The notes below the pieces were generated by a model. That model was given only the letters and a program-made list of their open reading frames with translations. It was not told where the DNA came from and ran no database searches. Position numbers and translations under genes: made by a program. This document shows, one piece after another, positions 50,201 to 58,384 of a stretch of 64,000 bases of DNA (position 1 is the stretch's first letter; the number at the start of each line of letters is the position of its first letter). This DNA comes from Monocercomonoides exilis. Taxonomy: Eukaryota > Preaxostyla > Oxymonadida > Polymastigidae. The stretch lies in the NCBI GenBank assembly GCA_001643675.2, contig LSRY02000014.1:498501-562500 (forward strand), in the 5' to 3' direction.

Positions 50201-53200
50201 ATGCAGTGTTTTTGTGATCAATGAAGTTGGCGTTGGTTGCACCATGGAGAGTGTTGATTGCTCATCTCTGAATGAAACTGATGGATGTGTTTTCACAGTG
50301 AAGGAAACTGAAGAGCAAATGTGCACGAACAGTGGGAAAGAAATGAGCAGCGTTTTGATTGAGAATTGCTCGTTTGTGGGAATGAAAAGAAAGGATGATG
50401 GAGCAAGTGTGTGTGAGATGAAAGGAGAGAGCGGGATTGAGCTGAGGATTGAGGACAGTTTGTTTGTGGACAACAAAGCAGAAGCAAGCGAGAAAGGCGG
50501 AGTGATGCTATTTGTGTTGAGTGGGTCAGGGGCATTGCGTATTTCGAGATCGACGATAAGTCGGTGCTGTTGCAGCGAGAGTGGGAAAGGAGGAGGGGTG
50601 TATTTGAGGAGCAGAGAAACAGGAAGGCTGAATTTTGTGTTTGAGAAGATGAATTGGGGTGCAAACATAGCAGGTGTGGGGAATGATATTTTTGTTGAGT
50701 GCTACAACATCACGAGCCAGATTAATGAAACGCAGTTTCATTTCGATCTGAGAGAGAAGTATTATGTTCAGCTGAATGCGATATATGGAATAGATGTGAC
50801 TGAGCACACAGGAGACACAAACTTGATCGATTTCATAACGATCCATCAGAGCGATACGATTGTTGTGTCGAGTGAGAACGGGTCGAATGAGCGCCAGTGT
50901 GGTGCGTACTCTCTTCCGTGCTATTCGATTGAATATGGACTGATGCACCTGACTTCAGAGTTCATGAGCCTTGTGTTTGCAGATGGAGCAAGTGTGATCA
51001 ATGGGGAGCTGCAGCTGGAAGAGATGAGTCTGATTTCGAGAGGTCGAGGATTGTGCGTTGTGGAAGTGTGCCCTGCAGTCGAATGTTCCCGAGAGGCTCT
51101 GATAGAAACATCAGGTGCTGTGTCAATTTCAAGACTGAAATTTGTGTTTGAGACTGAATTTGCTTCACTTCATTCTATTCTTCTTTACCCTGTCGGAGGA
51201 TTGCTGGAAGTGGCGAACTGCACATTCAGCACCAAAATCACAGAGGGAATGGGAGAACATGTGCAATCGAGTATTCCATTCTGCATTGTGCGAATTGAGA
51301 GAGGTGAATGCATGCTTGAGGGCTGTGTGGTGTCAGATCTTTCACTCTCTGCTTCAGCTGTCTGTATGCTTCAATCTGCAATCCTTTCCTTGATTTCGTG
51401 TGACTTTTTTGATCTCAGGATGGGAACAAGCCTTATTGATGCAGTTGAAGGAGAGCAGTTGGGAATAGAAAAAATGAGTGCAACAAACATTACATCGTCT
51501 GACGATGGGGCATCGTTGATATCATGTTTGAAAATGAAAAAGATGACACAGCTGACAAATTGTTCATTGAGAAATACACTTGCTGCAAATGGAGAAGGAA
51601 AGGGAAAATGTATTTCTGTGAAGGAGAGTGAAAGCACTGTGATTGAGAGCTGCATTTTTGATGGCAACACAAACGAAAGAGAGTCTGTGAAGATTAGAAA
51701 TATGGATGAAAAAGCAAATGGAAACAATAACAAAAATGAGATATGCAAATGGAATGGATCAGTTGTTGAGGTGAAGGAGAGTTCTGTGGTGATGAAAGAT
51801 ACAACAATCTCAAATTCACATGATGGTGGACTTGCAATTAGTGGAGGAAGCGTAACAATTGAAGCAGGGAATTTCACGAACAACAACCCATCAATTGAAG
51901 GATATTCATCATTGAGAAGAAACATTCTCTGTTCAGATTCAGGAGTGTTGAATGTGATGAATTTGAAAGGAGGAGATGGATTGAAGGATAATTCTTCACT
52001 TTGGATATTGGATGAAGGATGCGAGTTGAGCGGGATGATGGAGGAGAGAGGATCACCACTATTCATCCCAGTTGTGGAAGAGGCGAGGAATGAGACAGGA
52101 TCTGAGGGAAGAACAATCATCACGCTGAGTGGGAGACTTCTTCTACCATGTGATGTTTGGTTGAAGTTGAGCTTCAGGAATGGAAGGGAAGAGGTGGTTG
52201 AGAGCTATGGGATTGGAGAAAAGGAAAGTGAGTCAGAGAACGAAATTGTTGCAGTTGTTTCATCTGTTCAGATGGGAGCAGTGGGAGCAGAGACAGAAGT
52301 GTCTGTGAGTCTTTTGTTTGGAAAGATTGATTCGCCTTCATCGACTGATTCGTTTATCCTGAAGAATAGAAGCGAAACCGAAGGAAAAAGAGATGGCAGA
52401 ATTGCTGAAAGTGGGAAAGAAGGAAAATTCTCATGGGCATTAATTGTGTGCATTGTGATTGTAGTAATACTGTTAATTATATCCATTATATTCATTGTCC
52501 GGTGGAAGAAGGTGAAGAATGAAGCAGAAGATCTGAGAGAGATTGTGAATGATAACATCAGAAAAGATCCGAAGGCATTTGAGATGGTGACGATGGAGAT
52601 GTCACCGGAGGAGCAGTGGAGGAGAGCAGAAAGGGAGGCAGAGAAGAAGAATGAAGAGAGGATAAAGAAGAGGGTGTATGAGAAAAGCTTGGGACACTCG
52701 GAGTCATCAGAGCATTTGCTGAGTGAGAGTGGCTCCACTGAATACATTTTGGGAAGAGACTCGGACAAGATTCCAGAATGGATGCTGGAGAAGGTGGATG
52801 AGAAAGAAGTTGAGGAAGAGACAAGAAAGCGAACGCCATCACCTTCCATTTCATCCACTTCAACCACAGATACTTCAGACACAGAATCCACTTTTGTTCG
52901 AGGGGAGGATCTGTGCCCAACAACCTCATCCATGTCGAATCTGGTGGATGCAATGGCCTGCTCGTCTCCACATGAGAAGCTGATTGTGGATCTGAGGGAT
53001 TCGCTGTTCATGTTGCTTCATGGAAGGAATGAGAAGAAGGAGATGGCGATAGGCACATTGACTGAGAGAGAGCAAACAGCTGCGCAGATCCTGTTCTGGG
53101 TGGCGAATCTGGCACTCCATTCATTTGATGAAATGGAAAATCCACTCCAATCTCTTTCCAATCTCAGTCCCCACATTGTGCTGTTCTCTGAGCACATGGT

Positions 53201-53315
53201 GATCTGCATTGTGATGCATTCAGACTTCTCATCTTCAGACTCAGATTCCTCATCGATCTCATCAACAACAGTTGTGACATCTGCAAGTGATGATAATGAT
53301 GATGATGATGATTGA
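41269..53315 (+). CDS. Secreted/membrane right-handed beta-helix receptor-like protein, truncated by a retrotransposon
   Basis: Two exons: 41269-42269 and 42404-53315. The 134 bp intron has donor GTATGC, acceptor GTGAAG and phase 2, giving 3,970 residues to the stop. The signal peptide is MQASNCLFVVLLSFAVNMAT. The ectodomain is built of parallel beta-helix-type repeats of short strands with Cys and Asn-Gly turns (for example NCSFGDC, TSFENITR, GGGI). Eight large modules each open with a motif of the form G-D-x(3)-CG-x(4-5)-PC-x-T, at residues about 550, 905, 1300, 1705, 2100, 2460, 2780 and 3160. A single membrane span (WALIVCIVIVVILLIISIIF) lies near 3676-3700, followed by a basic, then Ser/Asp-rich tail. 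The TGA at 53313-53315 is created by the inserted element. The missing end is at 57945-58384. Large beta-helix membrane proteins of this kind are thought to act as surface receptors or adhesins; that is inference. Confidence 0.88.
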
Positions 53316-53330
53316 AAAAGAAAATATGTA

Positions 53331-53378
53331 TCTCACTTCCTTCTCTTTATTTGAGAGCATCACTTAAGGGTCAGTCAC
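53331..53378 (+). repeat. Inverted terminal repeat, left copy
   Basis: 48 bases that are the exact reverse complement of 57856-57903. The match resumes after a short divergent patch with CTGATCTGAAA further inside. Outside the repeat each end has its own unique tip of 17 bases on this side (53314-53330). Confidence 0.93.
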
Positions 53379-53577
53379 CCTGCTGATCTGAAATGGAAAA
53401 CATAAAATATTTTCATGTGAATCAAAAATGTTCAAGAAAACTTATAAGAATAATTGTTGATATGTTTTGTTTATTATCAAACTTTAGTGCATTAAACAAG
53501 CGCACCTAAAGAAAAGGAGATGAAAAAGGTGTTTATATATGTATTCTTGAGGGGTGGGAGTGCAACGTGGTGGGAAA

Positions 53578-53680
53578 AAAGAGAAGGAAGTGAGATACAT
53601 ATTTTCTTTTTCAATCAAAGCACATATGCACTTTGATTTTAAAGAAAACATTTTCTCACTTCCTTCTCTTTATTTGAGAG
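53578..53680. repeat. Internal complementary region of the DIRS element
   Basis: 53578-53615 is the reverse complement of the left end of the element, and 53612-53680 is the reverse complement of the right end; the two halves meet across a single GATT (read as AATC at 53612-53615). This is the sequence expected at the head-to-tail junction of a circular element. In DIRS elements it serves as template to complete both ends during reverse transcription. The region ends where the match stops, after TTTGAGAG. Confidence 0.92.
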
Positions 53681-53731
53681 AATACACATAATTGGGCGTT
53701 TCATAAGATTATTTTAAATTAAATAATCTCA

Positions 53732-55156
53732 TTATTCATCATCATTGAGCAATCTTTCCAGTAGTTCCTTTTTGCACTGGTATCTTGTGCGCACCGAAAG
53801 TTGAATCGTCTTTTCTTGAACAGCCTCAGCTGACGAACAGTAACCTTTCGGGGAAGACTTTTTTCTTTCGCGCAGAACTGGCGTTTGAACCTCTTTGTAG
53901 TTTTGATCCATCTCATCTTCACAGTTATCGCTTGCTGAAGATGATTCGCTGGTGGTGTTGCAATCTGACGTGTCGTCAAAAATAATTTCCTGCTTCTGGG
54001 AAGTGTCCACTGCTGCTGTTTGCGTTAAGGCTTCGTGTTGCACTAGGCTATGTTCCAATGGTGTTGTATTTGTTTGACATGCAATTGTTTTTGCACATGT
54101 CATTGTTACGTCGGAGCGAAAGTAGTGTCTTGAGATCGTGTCACTCTTAGGAGATAGCCTGGCGAATCTTGCAATTTGTGCCACCGGAACTCCGGCCATT
54201 GTTAGTGCGGAAATGGAAGCATGCTTCAACGAATAAGGGCCAAAGTACTCTGGAACTCCTGCTTCAGTTAGGAACTCTTTTGCAAGTTTTCTCAATGACC
54301 TTGCTGATAAGGCGTTCATTTGGTCTTTTCCAACAAATAAATGGACTGGGTTGGATTGTGTTGTATTTTGTCTCTCCCACAACTCTCTGACAGCTGAAGC
54401 CGGACAAATTAGTGGAGAGTCGATCAAGAAGGGAATGATTATGTCTGTTCTTCCGAGAGTTGTTTTTAACGAGGTGTCTAAGGCAATAGAATCTTTTCTA
54501 ATCGAAGAATGAACGAGGTCAATTCTTTCAAGCTCAGTAAACCTGCATGCGGAAAAAAGCATACACAAGCAGATCGTTTTCTTGGTTAATTGTAACAATT
54601 GAAGCTTTGAATTTTCTCCAAGCGTTATGATGTAGTCCAACATGATCTTTGGATTCCAAATCTGCGGCTTATCTTTTTTCTTTCTCCTTTCTGCTCTTTT
54701 GAACGAGCGAAACAACATTTTTATGAGCGGAAACTCACCCAAACATCTGTCGAATAGTAGCTGAGTTAGCATAGACACTGCAGATCTCGTTTGGCACAGT
54801 GATGACACCTTCATTCCCCTATCGCGAAGAGTGATGAAAATATCGGAGCATTTTCCAACCCAATCACTCCACTCATCCGAAGGCGGGCCATATCCACGTT
54901 GAGCCCATTCCGATCCAAAATTAGACAGACCCGACATGTACCCCTCCCACGTTGTTTGTGCTAGACTGGATTTACAAATTTCCATAACGTTGTTTGAGAA
55001 ACCTTTCACTTCGAGGACAGCCTTGAACCATTCTTCGCCAGAGATTGTTACGGGTTGAGAAGGACAACTCTCATTTTCCCTGGCGGAAGGTTGGCTCCTG
55101 TTCGTTTCATCCAAATCCCCGGATTCAGCAGATCCGCTTGGTTCCTCCACGTCCAT
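53732..55156 (-). CDS. DIRS element tyrosine recombinase
   Basis: 474 residues from the ATG at 55156, chosen because it lies just before the recombinase domain; the same frame is open back to 57037. An N-terminal helical DNA-binding part (SSLAQTTWEGYMSGLSNFGS) precedes the catalytic part. The first active-site Arg is in SACRFTELERIDL near residue 205. The second box reads YSLKHASISALTMAGVP near 308, and the nucleophile Tyr is in SRHYFRSD near 345. The box II reading has Tyr and Lys where many family members have His-x-x-Arg. This enzyme integrates the circular DNA form at the GATT core. A Ser/Glu/Lys-rich tail follows the catalytic domain. Confidence 0.9.
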   Translation of the reverse strand: MDVEEPSGSAESGDLDETNRSQPSARENESCPSQPVTISGEEWFKAVLEVKGFSNNVMEICKSSLAQTTWEGYMSGLSNFGSEWAQRGYGPPSDEWSDWVGKCSDIFITLRDRGMKVSSLCQTRSAVSMLTQLLFDRCLGEFPLIKMLFRSFKRAERRKKKDKPQIWNPKIMLDYIITLGENSKLQLLQLTKKTICLCMLFSACRFTELERIDLVHSSIRKDSIALDTSLKTTLGRTDIIIPFLIDSPLICPASAVRELWERQNTTQSNPVHLFVGKDQMNALSARSLRKLAKEFLTEAGVPEYFGPYSLKHASISALTMAGVPVAQIARFARLSPKSDTISRHYFRSDVTMTCAKTIACQTNTTPLEHSLVQHEALTQTAAVDTSQKQEIIFDDTSDCNTTSESSSASDNCEDEMDQNYKEVQTPVLRERKKSSPKGYCSSAEAVQEKTIQLSVRTRYQCKKELLERLLNDDE

Positions 55157-56955
55157 TCGAATGTCCTCATTCTGTTCAAGATTGGCTCCCAAATCTGTCC
55201 TTTCCAATCTGGCATGAGGAGCAAAACACGCGCTTTTTCTTTTATTGCTTTCATGAGAACTGGGACAATCAGAGGGATTGGAGGATGGGCTAGAACTGTT
55301 TCTCCTTCCCATGGATGTTGAAGCCCGTCTTCGTTTATCAGGCTTCCTGGCCCACACCAGCGCTTCACCTTTTGATTGCATCTTGTTGCAAACGCATCGA
55401 GAGTGAATTTCAGATTCGTCATCTTCTTCAGTACTTGAAATGCTTCCGGTTTGATTGTGTAATCGCCTCCCCTTTCTAGCCTTGACAGGGAGTCCGCTCT
55501 TGTGTTTCTTACTCCTGGTATGTGTTGAGCTTTCACTTGAATTTGGTTTTCGTTTGTTAACCTCCAGATCCTCCTTATTAAAGATCTCAGGTTCGATCCT
55601 GCGTTCCATCGGTTGATGTTGAAAATGGACGTTGAATTGTCCGATCTGATAAGCAGTTTTCTTATGTTCTTTGCTTTTAATGTTGGAAGAAAATTGCTTA
55701 ATGCTTTCCAAATTGCCCACAACTCTCGAAAGTTTGAACTTTGTTTTGTTTGCCAATGAGGGAGAGGGTGATGATAGTCGAGCGTTGTATTTCCCAAGCA
55801 AAGGCATGCTCCCATGGATCTTCCGGACGCGTCTGTTGTCAAGGTTGCTTTGGCCTGGAAGAGGGGGCAAAGGAACCTCGGCTGGTTCCGTTTCAGTCTC
55901 GATATCCATTGCTGAAGACTGTTCATTATTGACGGAGTTATTTTCGTCCTCCCCGACCATCCGGTTTGTCGAACAGTCCTGTTGAGTACTCGATACATCT
56001 GCGTGAGAAGAAGGGATGCCTCCTTGAAAACGAATCTTGTCGAATTGAGTTTTCCGATAAAGGTCGCCAAATCTCTTACCCGAACCTGACTTATACGAAT
56101 TGCTCTTTTTTCCCATTTGCTGCACTCCGAGATTAGTTCCTTCGCCTTTTCTTCTTGCAATCGTACCGTGAAGTTTCTTGTGTCCCACAAAAAGCCGAGG
56201 TACGAGAATGCCTGGGAGGGACTCAATTGACTTTTTTCTTCGTTTATGAGAAGGCCTAACTTGTTGAAAAGGCTGGTGACTTCCTGTGCTGTGTGGCGAA
56301 GAAATTCTGGATTTTTGTGAAGAAGAATAACGTCGTCGAGGTAAGCAATGATCTTGATTTTGAATTTTTGACGAATATACATGACAACTTTCCTCATAAT
56401 TTTTGTAAAAAGCCTCGGGGCGTCTTTGAAGCCAAAAGGCATTCCGTTGAAACAATAGAAGTTTCCGTTGAATTCGAATGAAAGATATGGTGAAAGCTCG
56501 TGATCCACCTTTATCAGATAGTAAGCTTGGTGCAGATCGAACGTGACCGCATAATCCTGCTGCTCTATGATTCTTTCCAATGTTCTGAAATCTTCCAATT
56601 TGAAGTGGACAGATTTGATAGCTTTGTTCAGTTCCCTGCAGTCGATTATCTGTCTCCATCCTCCGGTCTTCTTTTTTATAACAAAAACTGGATTCAAATT
56701 CTTGACTTTTTCCCGTTGGATCGGTTGGATTATTTTGTTCCTTAATTGTTCTTGAATAAGCTTGCTCATTGCATCCCGCGCTTCTTTTGATTGGTGAGGA
56801 TTGGTCCTGTTGATGTTTTGATTGGACAGTTTCCTCCGCGCTTGTTTGCTCTTCCAAATTGCAAATGCACCTCTTCGTACCAGTTTTGCTCCATCGATTT
56901 TTGACCATTCTTTCCAATGCTCTGCCGTTCTGCCCCCAACAATGTGCGCATCCAC
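55048..56955 (-). CDS. DIRS element reverse transcriptase-RNase H
   Basis: About 635 residues; the frame is open slightly upstream into the end of gag, and the first candidate start is GTG at 56955, so translation may depend on frameshift or reinitiation. RT motifs: PVFVIKKKTGGWRQIIDCRE, FDLHQAYYLIKVDHELSPYL, MPFGFKDAPRLFTKIMR and the catalytic YLDD near residues 205-208, then SYLGFLWDTRNFTVR. RNase H: TTDASGRSMGACLCL near 373, ELWAIWKALSNFL, RSDNSTSIFNINRW and HIPGVRNTRADSLSRL. After RNase H comes the extra domain common in DIRS elements (LDAFATRCNQKVKRWCGPG, then LLLMPDWKGQIWEPILNRM), whose role is unclear. The last 109 bp overlap the recombinase frame. Confidence 0.95.
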   Translation of the reverse strand: MDAHIVGGRTAEHWKEWSKIDGAKLVRRGAFAIWKSKQARRKLSNQNINRTNPHQSKEARDAMSKLIQEQLRNKIIQPIQREKVKNLNPVFVIKKKTGGWRQIIDCRELNKAIKSVHFKLEDFRTLERIIEQQDYAVTFDLHQAYYLIKVDHELSPYLSFEFNGNFYCFNGMPFGFKDAPRLFTKIMRKVVMYIRQKFKIKIIAYLDDVILLHKNPEFLRHTAQEVTSLFNKLGLLINEEKSQLSPSQAFSYLGFLWDTRNFTVRLQEEKAKELISECSKWEKRAIRISQVRVRDLATFIGKLNSTRFVFKEASLLLTQMYRVLNRTVRQTGWSGRTKITPSIMNSLQQWISRLKRNQPRFLCPLFQAKATLTTDASGRSMGACLCLGNTTLDYHHPLPHWQTKQSSNFRELWAIWKALSNFLPTLKAKNIRKLLIRSDNSTSIFNINRWNAGSNLRSLIRRIWRLTNENQIQVKAQHIPGVRNTRADSLSRLERGGDYTIKPEAFQVLKKMTNLKFTLDAFATRCNQKVKRWCGPGSLINEDGLQHPWEGETVLAHPPIPLIVPVLMKAIKEKARVLLLMPDWKGQIWEPILNRMRTFEWTWRNQADLLNPGIWMKRTGANLPPGKMRVVLLNP

Positions 56956-56957
56956 GG

Positions 56958-57833
56958 TTAATTTTGAGTTTGTCCCCTGGATCGTTGCCTGGAATTGCTT
57001 CTGCTGTTGTAAAAATTCGGGCCTCTCTTTCTGGCAAACGTCCGGGGCTCTGAACGAAAAAACTGTTTATTTGAAACGTTAGATATAAATGGTTTCGAGT
57101 ATTTCCTTTTACTGTTGTAATAGCTAGGCGCGATATGAATATTTCTTAATACGTGAAACTGCTCTTTTCTTTCTTGTTTCTTTGATTCTTCAAGAAGTTC
57201 TGCTTGTCTTTTTGTGAGGAGAGTCGAAGAAAATTCGTCCTTCATCTTTGCAGCCTCTGTAAACCCAAATCGCGCTTGTATACGCACATGTCTTGCTTCC
57301 TTTAACGCCTTTCCAAGGAGGAGACAAGCATCTGCAATCATTTTTCGTATTGGATCTTCATCGGAAGTCATTGCATGGGAAGATAGTAACAGTTTCATCA
57401 TTGGGTATAAAAATGTCTCGGCTCTTTCTCCCGCTCTATCCAAGGCATCCTTGTACGGGCTTGTTGTTCTTGAAAATGGAGGTGGAGCGTTCGGTAAAAA
57501 TGGAGATAGATCTTCGCACTTTAAGGTGGAAACTATTTCTGTGATCTCAATCTCTGGAAGAGGCATGTCATATAGGGAAATTTCTGGTGATCTTCCAAAA
57601 ATATCAACGAAGGATTTCTCTAGGTTAATACCCTGGTCAGCAGGCGAGTCGGAGTCAATAGAATCTTCTTTCATTTCAGGTGCAACCTGAGAAGACGATG
57701 GAAGAGAGGGAATAGATGATGGAGAGGGAAAAGTTTCCGAAAAAGAAGGGAAACTACTTGTTGGACCACCTGTCAGCGTTGCTGAGTTAGGTTCGGCCGC
57801 AAGTCCAACTCCTAAGGTGGAATTTAATAACAT
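56958..57833 (-). CDS. DIRS element ORF1, Gag-like
   Basis: 291 residues from an ATG 108 bp inside the right element end. The N-terminal third is Ser/Pro-rich. The middle (YKDALDRAGERAETFLYPMM, then LLLGKALKEARHVRIQARFG) is helical and resembles the capsid-like part of DIRS Gag proteins. The C-terminus is Arg/Asn/Ser-rich (NFYNSRSNSRQRSRGQTQN), suited to nucleic-acid binding, without a CCHC knuckle. The TAA stop overlaps the upstream part of the RT frame. Assignment rests on position and composition rather than a strong motif. Confidence 0.75.
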   Translation of the reverse strand: MLLNSTLGVGLAAEPNSATLTGGPTSSFPSFSETFPSPSSIPSLPSSSQVAPEMKEDSIDSDSPADQGINLEKSFVDIFGRSPEISLYDMPLPEIEITEIVSTLKCEDLSPFLPNAPPPFSRTTSPYKDALDRAGERAETFLYPMMKLLLSSHAMTSDEDPIRKMIADACLLLGKALKEARHVRIQARFGFTEAAKMKDEFSSTLLTKRQAELLEESKKQERKEQFHVLRNIHIAPSYYNSKRKYSKPFISNVSNKQFFRSEPRTFARKRGPNFYNSRSNSRQRSRGQTQN

Positions 57834-57855
57834 TTATTTTTTCAGATCAGTGATC

Positions 57856-57903
57856 GTGACTGACCCTTAAGTGATGCTCTCAAATAAAGAGAAGGAAGTG
57901 AGA
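57856..57903 (-). repeat. Inverted terminal repeat, right copy
   Basis: Exact 48-base reverse complement of 53331-53378. It sits upstream of the gag start at 57833 and so belongs to the leader/promoter end of the element. The outer tip (57904-57944) is unique to this end and contains an imperfect palindrome, CAAAGTGCATATGTGCTTTG. Confidence 0.93.
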
Positions 57904-57944
57904 AAATGTTTTCTTTAAAATCAAAGTGCATATGTGCTTTGATT

Positions 57945-58384
57945 CTCTGCCTTCATCAGCGTTTGAGGATGAGGATGATTTCAGGAAGGAGTGTTTGAGG
58001 TGGAAGGCGCCAGAGCTGCTGGTGAACAAAAACATGGGAGCGACAAAGGAGTCGGTATCGTTCTCGATTGGGATGATGCTGTGGGAATGTCTGACGCTGG
58101 AGATTCCGTTTGGAGAGTATGGAGCAGAGGTGGCGGGGCAGAAGATTGTGAATGGGGAGAAGCCGGATGTGAGGAGGGTGGGCGGGAGCAGCTTGGCGGG
58201 TGTGGTGAAGGGGTGCCTGTCGCAAGACTGGGGGCAGCGGCCGAGTGTGAACGAGCTGAAGCGGGAGTTTATTGTGCGGTTTCCGAAAGGGGCAGCAATC
58301 ATGACGATGACAGACGCGATCTGTGTTCGGGAAGAGTCCATGGCTGGGCTGAACAGAAGCAGAATCAGCGAGTCAGAGGAGTGA
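57945..58384 (+). pseudogene. Orphaned 3' end of the beta-helix gene: kinase C-lobe-like domain
   Basis: This is the continuation of the host frame after the insertion, shown by the intact paralogue. It begins SLPSSAFEDEDDF, reads RWKAPELLVNKN, SIGMMLWECLTLEIPFGEYG and CLSQDWGQRPSVNELKREF, and stops at 58382-58384. These are the activation-loop end (APE), helix F and the conserved Arg of helix I of a tyrosine-kinase-like fold. It now has no start codon or promoter of its own in frame, so it is probably not translated. The sequence remains nearly identical to the intact copy, which suggests a recent break. Confidence 0.88.

Larger units (their letters stand above)
53310..57944 (-). mobile_element. 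DIRS-type tyrosine-recombinase retrotransposon, apparently full length
   Basis: A 4,631 bp unit bounded by GATT at 53310-53313 and 57941-57944, inserted antisense in the beta-helix gene. It has inverted terminal repeats, an internal complementary region that copies both outer ends, and three open frames in the order gag, RT-RNase H, tyrosine recombinase. There is no integrase and no DDE motif. This is the DIRS group plan: reverse transcription yields a circle that the recombinase inserts without a staggered-cut duplication. The paralogue on the other side of the palindrome carries the unoccupied site (GATT at 61482-61485, minus strand), which defines both ends exactly. All three frames are open, so the copy could be recent and possibly competent. 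Confidence 0.95.

Noticed and set aside
55157-57037. Upstream part of the recombinase frame as a separate coding region
   Set aside because: It runs antiparallel to no known domain and overlaps the well-supported RT-RNase H frame throughout; its residues show no recognisable fold. Kept only as a finding about frame openness.
53306-57944. GATT at both ends read as a 4-bp target-site duplication
   Set aside because: The circle junction kept in the internal complementary region contains the same GATT once, and the element has a tyrosine recombinase and no DDE integrase. A shared crossover core explains the flanking repeats better than staggered cutting.
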